Origin: CAZDWZ01 sp964509425
GTDB lineage: Bacteria; Bdellovibrionota_C; UBA2361; SZUA-149; CAZDWZ01
Reading direction: 5' to 3'
DNA: 64,000 bases
NCBI GenBank assembly: GCA_964509425.1
Contig: CAZDWZ010000017.1
Span: 8,117-72,116, forward strand
The position numbers and the translations under genes are program-made. This document shows positions 41,935 through 51,055 of the stretch, one piece after another; position 1 is the stretch's first letter, and the number at the start of each line of letters is the position of its first letter. The notes below the pieces were generated by a model, which was not told where the DNA came from, searched no databases, and saw nothing but the letters and a program-made list of their open reading frames with translations.

Positions 41935-42534
41935 CTACTTCTTCGGGAACTTGGTGTCGAGCACTTTGTTCCAGCCGTCGACATCCGTCTTCATCTTTGC
42001 GAGGAGCGCTGCCGAGTCACCTTCGACGGTGAGCTTCTCGATCTTGTCGCCTTGGACGATCTTATTCACGACGTCGATTCCTTCCACGACTTCACCGAAC
42101 ACGGTGTGCTTGCCGTCCAGCCAAGGTGTCGCAACATGCGTGATGAAAAATTGGCTGCCGTTCGTGCCAGGGCCGGAGTTTGCCATTGAAAGAATTCCAG
42201 GACCCTTGTGTTTCAGGTCGGCAACAAACTCATCTTTAAATTTATATCCCGGTCCGCCTGTGCCATTTCCGGCCGGATCTCCACCTTGGATCATGAAGTT
42301 GTCGATAACACGATGGAACGAGAGGCCATCATAATAGCCGCGCTGCGCGAGGTTTACGAAGTTCGCGACCGTGAGGGGAGTTTTGTCTTCGAAGAGCTTC
42401 GCTTTAATGGTGCCCTTCGTGGTTTTAAATACGACCATGATAGTATTTCCTGCCTTTGCATCCGGAGGGAAGAAAGGATTTTGAGTAACTGCCAAAAAGG
42501 TAATAGCCAGCAAGATCAATGCAATCCGTTTCAT
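41935..42534 (-). CDS. Periplasmic cyclophilin-type peptidyl-prolyl isomerase
   Basis: Product of 199 residues with a signal peptide (IALILLAITFLAVTQNPFFP in the first 25 residues, then cleavage near DAKA). The cyclophilin core is FHRVIDNFMIQGGDP (catalytic Arg), GSQFFITHVATPWLDGKHTV and FGEVVEGIDVV. The isomerase would assist folding of envelope proteins. A C-terminal tail of 30 residues (ALLAKMKTDVDGWNKVLDTK) is extra. A strong AGGAGAGGG site precedes the ATG. Confidence 0.9.
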   Translation of the reverse strand: MKRIALILLAITFLAVTQNPFFPPDAKAGNTIMVVFKTTKGTIKAKLFEDKTPLTVANFVNLAQRGYYDGLSFHRVIDNFMIQGGDPAGNGTGGPGYKFKDEFVADLKHKGPGILSMANSGPGTNGSQFFITHVATPWLDGKHTVFGEVVEGIDVVNKIVQGDKIEKLTVEGDSAALLAKMKTDVDGWNKVLDTKFPKK

Positions 42535-42681
42535 ATCCCTCTCCTACTTTTCCGACCGCCATCGATTAGCAGGCCCCAGGGTCTTGGCCAAGTGTAAAAT
42601 CGCACGTCCTATGTTACCTTTATTCCCCCCGAGAGAAGGGGAGTTTTGCCCGCTGAGTTGTTCAGTAGATTAGGACACCTG

Positions 42682-43905
42682 ATGAGCCGTTCCTTCGAAG
42701 TTCCATCGTTCTATAAAGGCGAGTTTCTTACTCAGATTAAGTCGCAGCGCCACGCAGCTGACCCCAAGCGCCGGGACACTCAGCCGTCGCTCATCGATTG
42801 CGGTCCCGTCAGATTTCTGGTCGCGCGACACTTCGGATTTTGTTTCGGAGTCGAGAATGCCATCGACATCGCCTACCGGGCGGTGCGCGAGAATCCCGGA
42901 AAGAGAATTTTTCTCCTGAGCGAGATTATCCATAACCAAGAGGTTAACAGCGATCTGCTTTCACACGGCATTCGTTTTCTTATGGATACGAGTGGACGGG
43001 AGCTCGTGCCGCTCAAGGATCTCACCTCAAACGATATTGTCATCGTCCCGGCATTCGGAACGACGCTCGAGATTCAAGCCGAAATTCGCGCTCGCGGAAT
43101 AGACGTCTACGCGTTTGATTCAACCTGTCCCTTCGTGAAGAAGGTATGGAAACGAGCGGCCGAGCTCGGGCGAGCCGGCTACACGGTCATCGTGCACGGG
43201 AAACGAGAACATGAAGAAACTCGAGCTACGTTTTCCCACAGTAAAGAACAGGCGCCGACGCTCGTTCTTCTGAATCTAGAAGAGGCCAAACAGGTGATCG
43301 CGTTTTTAAAGGGAGAAATGAGTCGAGACGAATTCGAGCGGAGATTCTCAATCGGGATGTCCGCAGGATTTGAGCCCGATCGGGATCTCAAACGAATCGG
43401 AGTCGTCAATCAAACGACGATGCTTGCCTCCGAGACCCTCGAGATTTCGTCGATGTTCCGCCAGGCAATGCTCGACCTCTACGGAGAAGAGGACCTCGCC
43501 GCGCACTTCGCCGATACGAAAGACACGCTCTGCTATGCCACGTATGAGAATCAAGGAGCGACAAGGGCGCTCGTTGAGACAGGCGCCGATCTGGCACTGG
43601 TCATCGGCGGCTACAACAGCTCGAACACTTCGCACCTGGTCGAGCTCGCTGAGCAGCACATGCCGACCTACTACGTAAAAAACGTCGATGAGATCTTAGA
43701 TCGTTCGACCGTCAGACATCTCGACACGCATGCCGGAAAGGTTATTGAGACAGCCGGGTGGTTGCCTGAGAAAACCCCTCTTACGATCGCTGTCACTGCG
43801 GGAGCGAGCTGCCCAGACCGTAGCGTCGAACAAGTGATGAAAAAAGTCGCCTCATTCTACGGCGCGGAAGTGCCCACGGTTTCTTCAGAACTTGAAGCTC
43901 CGTAA
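42682..43905 (+). CDS. ispH: 4-hydroxy-3-methylbut-2-enyl diphosphate reductase
   Basis: Product of 407 residues from ATG 42682 (MSRSFEVPSFYKG); the frame extends to a TTG at 42646. It is the long type of IspH (about 400 residues, as in cyanobacteria and plants). The three [4Fe-4S] cysteines are in RHFGFCFGVENAI, DSTCPFVKKVW and GASCPDRSVEQVM. Histidines of the substrate pocket are in IIHNQEVN and VIVHGKREHEE, and the E126-type acid is in NQTTMLASET. It makes IPP and DMAPP in the MEP pathway. Only rightward gene in this housekeeping stretch. Confidence 0.95.
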   Translation: MSRSFEVPSFYKGEFLTQIKSQRHAADPKRRDTQPSLIDCGPVRFLVARHFGFCFGVENAIDIAYRAVRENPGKRIFLLSEIIHNQEVNSDLLSHGIRFLMDTSGRELVPLKDLTSNDIVIVPAFGTTLEIQAEIRARGIDVYAFDSTCPFVKKVWKRAAELGRAGYTVIVHGKREHEETRATFSHSKEQAPTLVLLNLEEAKQVIAFLKGEMSRDEFERRFSIGMSAGFEPDRDLKRIGVVNQTTMLASETLEISSMFRQAMLDLYGEEDLAAHFADTKDTLCYATYENQGATRALVETGADLALVIGGYNSSNTSHLVELAEQHMPTYYVKNVDEILDRSTVRHLDTHAGKVIETAGWLPEKTPLTIAVTAGASCPDRSVEQVMKKVASFYGAEVPTVSSELEAP

Positions 43906-43934
43906 AACCTCAGATTCCACGATGGATGCCGGTA

Positions 43935-45278
43935 CTAGCGTGGAGATATTTTCGCGCGGGTCTTTTCTCCGAACTTCGGAATGTCGGGAGGCTCCGAACC
44001 CAGTCCAAGGTAGAGCAACTCTGCGAGTTTCCATTTATGGGGAAACGGGACATCGTCGTTTACAAAAATTCCGAAACGGACCTCTCCGTAGGGAGGAAGT
44101 GTGAAATATCCTGCGTAGGTGTTTACTCGTTTGAGGCTTCCTGTTTTCGCCTGGAACTTTCCACCGTCGGTTCGAAGAAGCGAACGCCGGTCGGCAAAAC
44201 CGCGGAGCAGCTTTCCGAACTCTCTCGGAGAAATGCGGTTTCGGTGCGAGAGTCCTGCTCCGTCGAATATCTGAAAGTCTTCGACCCCAAATTCTTTCTT
44301 CAGGCAATCACGAAGTGCTCTGCTCCCCTTCTCCGCATTTGCGGGGGGCGAGAAGCGTTCGGCACCCATCACGAGAAATAATTCGTTCGCCGTAAAGTTC
44401 GTCGAAAACTCCAGCATTGCCGGAAGGAGCGACTCAAGCGGACGAGACGAAAGGTGGCGATACAGCGGAGTAAGCTCGGAGCTGAGTGCACGCTGTTCAA
44501 CCATTACCTCAGGCTTCGTTCCAGCGAGGAGGAAGCTGGCGAACAGCTCACCGAAATACTGCTCCGATTGCCCTTCTTTTTTTCCCAGATTGATTCGCTG
44601 CTTGGCCCCCTTCGGGATCTTTCCGCCTATGGCGGCCGATATCGGAGTGAGCGGAGTCTGAGCTTCGCCTGAACGAACCGTTCCGTTCTTTAGTCGCTCG
44701 AGAAACAGGGTGTTAAAATTCGCCGCCAGCGCCGTAGGGAGCGCGTCGTAAGGGTTATCGGAATTGGCATATCCATCGAGGTTTACATCGGATGCGAAAA
44801 AACTTCCGTCGACGACAATCCGAGAGATCCGCACTCCTGCCGGAAGCTTCGAGCGAACCGTAGCGGCAATTTTTACCAGCTCTTCAGAGACGAGATTCGG
44901 ATCGCCGAAACCCTTGATGCCGAGAGTGTGGGAATCGAGAAGATACACCTCGGTGCGGAATCGATAGTCGGGTCCGAGGATTTTCAGCGCGCAGGCGGCT
45001 GTCGCCACCTTGAGCGTTGACGCCGGAACGAATGGCTCATCTGCTCGGTGCGAGAAGAGCACCTCACCGGCGGCGCTTTCAACATAGGCACCACCATTTC
45101 GTAACTCGCGGCGGAACTTGTCCTGCCAAGAATCCGCGAGCGCTGGGTCCGTGACGACCGCATCGAGGCAGAAAGCGGCAAGCAATAATCGGCGGAGAAT
45201 CGCGGACCGGAGGAATCCGAGCTTATGCCACTCGCCTCGGGAGCTCTGTGACGGTGTTTTCGCCGGGCGCGATTCCAT
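43935..45278 (-). CDS. dacB: D-Ala-D-Ala carboxypeptidase / endopeptidase (PBP4)
   Basis: Product of 447 residues from ATG 45278 (MESRPAKTP), preceded by GGAG; it overlaps the amtB end by 56 bases. A signal sequence lies in ILRRLLLAAFCLDAVVTDPA. Penicillin-binding motifs are SxxK in PASTLKVATA, SxN in STNFTAN and KTG in AKTGSLKRVNTYAGYF. The inserted domain typical of PBP4 lies between them. It trims peptidoglycan cross-links and stems in the periplasm. Confidence 0.92.
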   Translation of the reverse strand: MESRPAKTPSQSSRGEWHKLGFLRSAILRRLLLAAFCLDAVVTDPALADSWQDKFRRELRNGGAYVESAAGEVLFSHRADEPFVPASTLKVATAACALKILGPDYRFRTEVYLLDSHTLGIKGFGDPNLVSEELVKIAATVRSKLPAGVRISRIVVDGSFFASDVNLDGYANSDNPYDALPTALAANFNTLFLERLKNGTVRSGEAQTPLTPISAAIGGKIPKGAKQRINLGKKEGQSEQYFGELFASFLLAGTKPEVMVEQRALSSELTPLYRHLSSRPLESLLPAMLEFSTNFTANELFLVMGAERFSPPANAEKGSRALRDCLKKEFGVEDFQIFDGAGLSHRNRISPREFGKLLRGFADRRSLLRTDGGKFQAKTGSLKRVNTYAGYFTLPPYGEVRFGIFVNDDVPFPHKWKLAELLYLGLGSEPPDIPKFGEKTRAKISPR

Positions 45279-46614
45279 TTTCAATCGGACTCCACATTTG
45301 CTCTCCATGCTGACTGAGGTCGAGCCCAAGAAGCTCTTCCTCGGTCGTCACTCGGAGCGGGATGATGAAGTTCGTGATCTTATACAAGAGGTAAGATCCG
45401 CAAAAGCTGTAAACCGTGGCAATAGCCATCGCGAGGAGATGGTAGAGGAAAGTTTTCGTCTCTCCTGCCACGAGACCGACGTTCTGAGCGAACACACCCG
45501 TGAGGATCATCCCCACCATGCCGCCGAGGCCATGACAGGGAAATACGTCGAGCGTGTCATCCAGCGTGGATTTACTGCGGAAGTTGACGGCGATGTTCGA
45601 GACGATACTTGCGAAAGCTCCGATAAAAATACTCGCCCCGAGTGTGACGAAGCCGGCGGCCGGTGTGATGGCAACCAGTCCAACAACGGCACCGATACAG
45701 GCGCCCGTTGCCGAGGGCTTTCGGCCGTGGATTCCGTCCATGAAAACCCATGCGAGCATCGCTGCGGCTGATGCCGTGTTCGTGGTGAGAAATGCAAGTG
45801 CAGCGGTCTCATTTGCAGCGAGAGCGCTCCCCGCATTGAAGCCGAACCAGCCGAACCACAACATCCCCGTCCCAAGAATCACGTAGGGAATCGTCGACGG
45901 TGTGTGCGCCCGCTGTTCCATGTGAACTTTTCTTCGACCAAGGACCAGCGCTCCAGCGAGCGCCGCGATACCTGCGGACATATGAACTACCGTTCCGCCC
46001 GCGAAATCAAGAACGCCCCACTGCCGGAAGATCCCGTTCGGATGCCAGGTCCAATGCGCCAGCGGACAATAAATGAAAATGCTGAAGAGGCAGATAAAAA
46101 GCATATAGCTCGAGAACCGCACTCGCTCGGCAAACGAACCAGTGATGAGAGCCGGAGTGATGATCGCGAACTTCAGTTGAAACAAAGCGAACAGGACGAG
46201 CGGAATTGTCGGCGACAAATCTTTATGGGTCGAGCCGTCGACGTGATTGAAAAATGCGAACGTGAAAGGATTGCCAATCAGGCCGCCTATGCTGTCTCCG
46301 AAGGCCAAGCTGAATCCGAACACGATCCAAAGCAGGCTGATGAGGCCCATCGCGATGAAGCTCTGAAGCATCGTGGAGATGACGTTTTTCCGGGCAACCA
46401 TCCCTCCGTAGAAGAACGAGAGTCCGGGGGTCATGAGCAGCACGAGCGCGGTTGCGGTGAGCATCCACGCCACGTCGCCCGCGTTAATCGGTCCACCCGG
46501 CATGAGGCTTGGTTCAGGCCGGAACGCCGCACCGTAGCAGGCGATGCCGCAGAGGAGGAGAAAGGGTATCCACCAACCGGCACTGGATTTTGGAGTTGAA
46601 GCTACGCGACTCAT
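45223..46614 (-). CDS. amtB: Ammonium transporter
   Basis: Product of 463 residues from ATG 46614 (MSRVASTPKSS), with GGAGG 5 bases upstream; the frame extends to 46710. About 11 transmembrane helices. Landmarks are DVAWMLTATALVLLMTPGLS, FFYGGMVARKNVIS, the pore His in FAGGTVVHMSAGIAAL, and the second pore His in FPCHGLGGMVGMILTG. It takes up ammonium through the inner membrane. No glnK-type regulator gene is adjacent here, which is less usual. dacB follows with overlap. Confidence 0.95.
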   Translation of the reverse strand: MSRVASTPKSSAGWWIPFLLLCGIACYGAAFRPEPSLMPGGPINAGDVAWMLTATALVLLMTPGLSFFYGGMVARKNVISTMLQSFIAMGLISLLWIVFGFSLAFGDSIGGLIGNPFTFAFFNHVDGSTHKDLSPTIPLVLFALFQLKFAIITPALITGSFAERVRFSSYMLFICLFSIFIYCPLAHWTWHPNGIFRQWGVLDFAGGTVVHMSAGIAALAGALVLGRRKVHMEQRAHTPSTIPYVILGTGMLWFGWFGFNAGSALAANETAALAFLTTNTASAAAMLAWVFMDGIHGRKPSATGACIGAVVGLVAITPAAGFVTLGASIFIGAFASIVSNIAVNFRSKSTLDDTLDVFPCHGLGGMVGMILTGVFAQNVGLVAGETKTFLYHLLAMAIATVYSFCGSYLLYKITNFIIPLRVTTEEELLGLDLSQHGEQMWSPIENGIAPGENTVTELPRRVA

Positions 46615-46645
46615 GGACCTCCGATTCACTTTCGATTTCCGAGCA

Positions 46646-46674
46646 TATATAGAGGCAAATGGCTTTTGAGCCAA
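46646..46674 (-). promoter_or_regulatory. Putative amtB promoter
   Basis: Read leftwards: TTGGCT (46669-46674), exactly 17 bases, then TATATA (46646-46651), about 31 bases before the amtB ATG. A sigma-54 type GG-N10-GC element, often found before amtB, was searched for in this gap and not seen. Confidence 0.5.
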
Positions 46675-46812
46675 ATCAATTGATCCTATTTGCTTCATTA
46701 ACCGCTTCAATTAATTCAGGATGCATTAGGCGTTAAAACGGGCATAACCAGGTGAAGGGTGTGAATTAAAGAATCGCCGCAAATAAGGGCGGTGTCTCGG
46801 CGGGGAATAACT

Positions 46813-47004
46813 ATGGGTGGCGACGGCTTTTTTCGAGCATTTTTTATAGCGGTCTTCATTATTCTGTTCTTGGCCGGGGCCATCATGTTCTTCCAATTGG
46901 AGCAAGAATCCCAAGATAAGCGCGAAGTTAGCCGCTATCTAAACAGCAAGGGAAAGACTCCCATCCCCTCCAGCTGGAAACGGGATATGGGGAAAGGCAT
47001 CTAG
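46813..47004 (+). CDS. Small single-pass membrane protein
   Basis: Product of 63 residues from ATG 46813 with GGGGA 8 bases upstream. One strong transmembrane segment (FFRAFFIAVFIILFLAGAIM) is followed by a basic soluble tail (EQESQDKREVSRYLNSKGKT). Divergent from amtB, about 200 bases apart. No relative recognised. Confidence 0.6.
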   Translation: MGGDGFFRAFFIAVFIILFLAGAIMFFQLEQESQDKREVSRYLNSKGKTPIPSSWKRDMGKGI

Positions 47005-47053
47005 AGGCCTCCCCCGACACATTCAGCTCTCCGCTGTCGATTATCAGCGGGTA

Positions 47054-47914
47054 ATGGAAAACCTCATCACCTCGTCCTCTCCGCCTCCGGGTGGGCTCCC
47101 TGTTGCTACCGACTTGGCTGGTTCCCTCGTTGGCGTTCGCCTTTCCGCGACTTCTGGCCCGGTCCCGACCCACGGACAGCGTCTGGTTGCGGGTCCGGCC
47201 GGTGCCCTCGGGGTCCCGCCGCAAGGCACCGCCCAGTCATCCGGAACGATCGTCCTCCTGCAGGGGGCGGCTTCGAATGGAAGCACCGGGATAACCGTTT
47301 TCACGGAAAAAATATTTGAGTGGGCGATTGGGCTTTCCGCGGGAGTGATGGGGGGCGGGTGGAGAACTCTCTCTCCGTATGAACCAGGAGTACTTCGTCT
47401 CCTGCTGTCAGGCAGCGCACCCGCCGAGCCTTCTTCAATCGAAAATAAGCCGCTCCCGCTTTCGCTACTTTCATCGCGCATCGAACGATCGGCACTGGGC
47501 GTTGCTCCTGTGGTCTTGGAAACTCTGGAGTCGAACAGGGCAGCCCTGTTTGAGGAAAATACCGTTTTGTCCGCGTTTCAAATGCTTTGGCATTCTCTCC
47601 GAACTCCTGCCGAATTGAGCGGGATCTTTACGAGAGAGGGACAGACGGCGAATTCCGTCACTGGTTTGAGAACGGTTGATTCAGGCCCACTCCCGCTCTT
47701 TCTCTTTCACACGGCTCAAAATTCACGCTGGGAAATGCGATCGGTCCGTGAGAGAGCGGCGGAGAAAGATTATTTGAATGAGGCGAGACGGCAGCCGTAT
47801 GAAACTGAAGTTCCCGAAAAACCTCTTGAGAAGAGCACTATGCAGCAGATGTTCGAAGCTCCAAAAAGCCTTGTTGGACGCGTGATTGGCTTCCTTCGGG
47901 CTCTATTTGCATAG
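47054..47914 (+). CDS. Hypothetical protein, Pro/Ser/Gly-rich
   Basis: Product of 286 residues with no signal peptide. The first 80 residues are low-complexity Pro/Ser/Gly/Ala (SSPPPGGLPVATDLAGS). The middle holds short helices (RIERSALGVAPVVLETLESN, FQMLWHSLRTPAEL), and the C-terminus is charged (RERAAEKDYLNEARRQPYET) with a short amphipathic end (VGRVIGFLRALFA). Layout resembles unstructured secretion or hook-length-type proteins, but no family is recognised. It starts 49 bases after the small membrane gene and may be co-transcribed with it. Confidence 0.55.
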   Translation: MENLITSSSPPPGGLPVATDLAGSLVGVRLSATSGPVPTHGQRLVAGPAGALGVPPQGTAQSSGTIVLLQGAASNGSTGITVFTEKIFEWAIGLSAGVMGGGWRTLSPYEPGVLRLLLSGSAPAEPSSIENKPLPLSLLSSRIERSALGVAPVVLETLESNRAALFEENTVLSAFQMLWHSLRTPAELSGIFTREGQTANSVTGLRTVDSGPLPLFLFHTAQNSRWEMRSVRERAAEKDYLNEARRQPYETEVPEKPLEKSTMQQMFEAPKSLVGRVIGFLRALFA

Positions 47915-48027
47915 GTGGAGATTGAAATTCAGAGCCGAATTCTTCCCGAAAAGACTCCCGAGCCCCGGAAATCCATGATATTCGTTTCGCCCCGCTCGAT
48001 TTACCAGCGGCGCACAAGCACCGGCGA

Positions 48028-49782
48028 ATGAAAAACGATACGACTTCCACCAAAGCCCTCATTTTGCGGCTGCTCAAATATTCCGTGGCTGAGCGGCGGA
48101 CTCTTGCACTGGGCCTGCTCGGGCTCTCGCTCGGCAGTGCCATTAACCTTCTCTTCCCGTATCTCATTCGCAAGGTGGTGAACGATGAAGCCGGGTTTCA
48201 TCTCGCGAATGATCTTTGGTGGATCACTTGCGGATTGCTGCTTCTCTTTCTTGTTCAGGCCGGATTTTTTTACATCAGGCATTTTTGCTTTCAAGTCTCG
48301 GGATACCGCGTTGCCGCCCGCCTGAGAAAAGACCTGTATGACGCATTGATGTCTCAAGATGTCGAGTTTTTCGATCTCACGAGAATCGGCGATCACCTCA
48401 CGCGTCTCACCGCTGACACGCAGATGGTCCAGCGCGCACTCACCATGAACGTCTCGGTAGCGGTCAGATATCTTCTCCAGGTTCTCGGAGGCGTTTTCTT
48501 GATGTTCTACATCTCGACGAAGCTCGCACTGCTTATCGTGCTTTTCGTTCCGGTGATGGTTTTGGGGTCCATGCGCTGGGGGAAAAAGTTGCGGGCTCAT
48601 TCTCGTCGAATGCAGGAAGCGCTCGCGGAGACGACGATTCTCGCTGAGGAGAGCATGACCGCATTTCGCACCGTGCAGGCATTTGCGGGCTCTCAATACG
48701 AGCAGTCGAGATTCGGCGCATCGAACAGTCAGGTGCTCCGGGCAGGTGAAGAGCGAGCCGCAGTTGCTGCGTCGTTTTCATCCGTGATGGTGTTCGTGAT
48801 GAACTCGTCGCTTGCCCTCATCGTCGCGTACGGAGGCAGCCTCGCGCTTGCCCAAGAGCTGTCGGTGGGAGATCTCACCGGATTCTTCCTCTACGGAGTT
48901 CTTGTTGCAGTGTCGTTCGGCTTTCTGGTGAACGTTTGGGAAGAATTCGCGAGTGCTGCAGGAGCGGCGGAGCGAGTGTTTCAGGTTCTCGACTCCAAGC
49001 CGGAAGTCGTAAGTCCGACGAACGCCAAGCACTTCGTCGGAACTCGGCCCTTTTCTATAGAATTTGCAAACCTCTCATTTTCCTATGCGAGCCGACCTGA
49101 TCGAGTCGTGCTCGATGACGTCTCAATGGAAATCCCCGCTGCCCAGACGGTTGCCGTCGTTGGTCCCTCCGGCGCAGGAAAGAGCACTCTGGCAGCACTT
49201 ATTCCCCGATTCTACGACGCGAAGAACGGCGCGGTCCTCGTGGGCGGCCGCGATGTGCGGGAAGTTGATTTGCAGGAACTGCGGAAGAACGTTGCGATCG
49301 TTGCTCAGAATCCTCAAGTGTTCTCCGCCTCAATCAAGGACAACATTCGTTACGGCCGGCTCGAAGCGACTGATGCGGAAGTGATCCGCGCCGCCGAGGC
49401 TGCGAACCTAGACGCCTTCGTCCGCACTCTTCCCTCCGGATACGATACGCCTGTCGGCGACAAAGGAATTCAGCTGAGCGGCGGAGAGAAGCAGCGACTC
49501 GCCATCGCTCGAGCGATTTTGAAGGACGCAGGCATCCTCATTCTCGATGAGGCGACGAGCTCACTGGATGGTGAGAACGAGGCCCTCGTTCAGACCGCGC
49601 TCGAACGCCTGATGAAAAACAGGACGACGCTTATCATCGCGCACAGATTGAGCACCGTGCAGCACGCCGATAAAGTGATTGTTCTGCAGGACGGCAAGGT
49701 GGTCCAAGAAGGCACGCATCACGCGCTTTACGGAACCCCGGGACTGTACAAGTCGCTTGTCGAATATCAGCTCCTCTCCTGA
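48028..49782 (+). CDS. MsbA-like ABC exporter half-transporter
   Basis: Product of 584 residues: six transmembrane helices in residues 20-300 (ALGLLGLSLGSAINLLFPYL, WWITCGLLLLFLVQAGFFYI and others), then one nucleotide-binding domain. Walker A is GPSGAGKST, the Q-loop VAQNPQVFSA, signature LSGGEKQR, Walker B ILILDEATSSLDGENE and the switch His in IIAHRLSTVQ. Such homodimeric type-IV ABC exporters move lipids or drugs outward. The arrangement resembles MsbA/ABCB10 relatives; the substrate is unknown. It is preceded by a 113-base gap and followed by the GC-rich island. Confidence 0.92.
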   Translation: MKNDTTSTKALILRLLKYSVAERRTLALGLLGLSLGSAINLLFPYLIRKVVNDEAGFHLANDLWWITCGLLLLFLVQAGFFYIRHFCFQVSGYRVAARLRKDLYDALMSQDVEFFDLTRIGDHLTRLTADTQMVQRALTMNVSVAVRYLLQVLGGVFLMFYISTKLALLIVLFVPVMVLGSMRWGKKLRAHSRRMQEALAETTILAEESMTAFRTVQAFAGSQYEQSRFGASNSQVLRAGEERAAVAASFSSVMVFVMNSSLALIVAYGGSLALAQELSVGDLTGFFLYGVLVAVSFGFLVNVWEEFASAAGAAERVFQVLDSKPEVVSPTNAKHFVGTRPFSIEFANLSFSYASRPDRVVLDDVSMEIPAAQTVAVVGPSGAGKSTLAALIPRFYDAKNGAVLVGGRDVREVDLQELRKNVAIVAQNPQVFSASIKDNIRYGRLEATDAEVIRAAEAANLDAFVRTLPSGYDTPVGDKGIQLSGGEKQRLAIARAILKDAGILILDEATSSLDGENEALVQTALERLMKNRTTLIIAHRLSTVQHADKVIVLQDGKVVQEGTHHALYGTPGLYKSLVEYQLLS

Positions 49783-49920
49783 GCTTGCGTCATATTCAGT
49801 GTGATCAACGATCCGCCGGAAATCTCAGGTCTTGAGATTGGAGTACGAGAGTGGTCGTAGCTAGTCCGCTACGAACCGGGAATAAAAAAAGTATGAAGCA
49901 ATGAATGATCGAGCAGACGA

Positions 49921-49941
49921 GCGGGAGTGGCGTGCTCCCGC
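49921..49941. repeat. Hairpin at the 3-prime side of the GC-rich gene
   Basis: GCGGGAG (49921-49927) and CTCCCGC (49935-49941) pair perfectly over seven bases with a TGGCGTG loop. It lies 52 bases beyond the stop of the leftward GC-rich gene, with a T-run (A-run on the + strand, 49883-49889) about 30 bases farther on. It may act as that gene's terminator. Confidence 0.5.
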
Positions 49942-49993
49942 TTCCATGCGGTTGTTGCGTGCGACGGACTCCAGCGGTTTCCGTCGGAGTTCA

Positions 49994-50758
49994 TCAGCCC
50001 TTGTACTTCCACGGGCACGTACGGGCGACGGGCTTCACGATGCGCGCGACCATCGGCTGCTCGAGGACGAACGCGAGGCCGTTTAGCGTTGTGGGGTCGT
50101 GCCACCGGCACACGTCCTGCTGGGTCGCGCCGCGGACACCGGGCAGCCGCGGACTGGGCGGTCCGTAGTGCGCGGCGTGGACGAACAGCCGGTGGTCGTT
50201 GACCCGCAGCAGCAGCGTGACGAGATCGGTGTCCGGCCCCACCCGCTCCGCGATGAAGCGCCGGTAGATCGGCAGGCCGTCGGCACCGAGCTGCGGTTGG
50301 CCGGTTCGCTCCCGATAGTGCGCCCAGAACACGTTCGGCAGGTCGGCCGGTCCGGTCTGGATCACCTTCAGGTAGCCGACGTTTCGCCCCAAGGAGACCG
50401 TCAGGCACGTCTCCTTCTTTAGGTCGGCCAACGACGCCACCTGCAGGATCGCGAGCGCTTCACCGACGTGGGCGAGGTCGATCTGGCTGGACGTGGTGAC
50501 CTTCTCGGTGACGGTGATCACCGCGCCCACCCGGTCGCCGACCCCGAGCGCTTCCACCCGGTCGCACTCGCGGATCGCCTTCAGCACGCGGGAGGGGATC
50601 AAGTACTCGTCGGTGTGCTTGCGGCGGGGCCGGTGTCGGCCGCTGGGGTTGGCTCGGCGGATCCGCACGGTGTCCGGCCGGAAGTCTTCGGCCGGGACGC
50701 GGGACAGGTGCGGGTTCGCGCTGATGAGGGCATCGAGGAGCCCAATTCGGTCTTTCAT
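49994..50758 (-). CDS. GC-rich orphan gene, unknown function
   Basis: Product of 254 residues from ATG 50758 (MKDRIGLLDALISANPHL). Codons end almost always in G or C and the region is visibly far richer in GC than the flanking ABC and LPG-synthase genes, a sign of transfer. The protein is soluble. It has an Arg/His-rich segment (RIRRANPSGRHRPRRKHTDE), then a mixed alpha-beta part (RVEALGVGDRVGAVITVTEK, VSLGRNVGYLKVIQTGPADL). The C-terminal region includes VNDHRLFVHAAHYGPPSPRL and CRWHDPTTLNGLAFVLEQPM. Two strong inverted repeats lie upstream and one downstream. I do not recognise the family. His, Arg and Trp content near the end could suit a nuclease or metal enzyme, but that is speculation. 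Confidence 0.6.
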   Translation of the reverse strand: MKDRIGLLDALISANPHLSRVPAEDFRPDTVRIRRANPSGRHRPRRKHTDEYLIPSRVLKAIRECDRVEALGVGDRVGAVITVTEKVTTSSQIDLAHVGEALAILQVASLADLKKETCLTVSLGRNVGYLKVIQTGPADLPNVFWAHYRERTGQPQLGADGLPIYRRFIAERVGPDTDLVTLLLRVNDHRLFVHAAHYGPPSPRLPGVRGATQQDVCRWHDPTTLNGLAFVLEQPMVARIVKPVARTCPWKYKG

Positions 50759-50831
50759 GATGCAGAAACCTCCGTGATGTTGATGGACGCGGACGCGAGG
50801 AAACTCCTCCGGCGGAAGCCGGCGGTTGCGA

Positions 50832-50879
50832 AGCGCATTCCCTTGGCCGCACTGGGACGTGAGGCCGAGGGAATGCGTT
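50832..50879. repeat. Long inverted repeat upstream of the GC-rich gene
   Basis: CGCATTCCCT (50834-50843) pairs with AGGGAATGCG (50868-50877), and after one T-G wobble GGCC (50845-50848) pairs with GGCC (50863-50866); outer bases add two more pairs. The result is a stem of about 17 with a 14-base loop. It lies 75-120 bases before the start codon, in the likely 5-prime leader. Confidence 0.7.
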
Positions 50880-50924
50880 CGCTTCACTCTGGCGCGAACA
50901 AACAACGAAACCTAGAGCGGACTG

Positions 50925-50958
50925 CGCTACTTACCGGACTGGTATCCGGTGAGTAGCG
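50925..50958. repeat. Second inverted repeat bounding the GC-rich island
   Basis: CGCTACTTACCGG (50925-50937) and CCGGTGAGTAGCG (50946-50958) pair over 13 positions with one wobble and an eight-base loop. Base composition returns to the AT-richer local norm just to its right, so it sits at or near the right boundary of the island. Confidence 0.7.
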
Positions 50959-51055
50959 ACAGATTTAAGGGTTCAAGATTGATACTGCGGAAAGAACTGG
51001 GGGCGTATTTTTAGTATGAAAAGAGAAAACCGTCAAAAGGCGCCTATTTTTGAGC

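Noticed and set aside
45904..46599. Rightward 231-codon frame inside amtB
   Set aside because: Antisense shadow; charged low-quality sequence against a clear ammonium transporter.
46614..46812. Possible sigma-54 promoter for amtB
   Set aside because: GG and GC pairs are present but their spacing does not fit GG-N10-GC; a sigma-70-like pair fits better.
49869..50408. Leftward 179-codon frame in the GC-rich island
   Set aside because: Arg/Pro/Ala-rich shadow of the 254-codon gene, a usual artefact of high-GC DNA.
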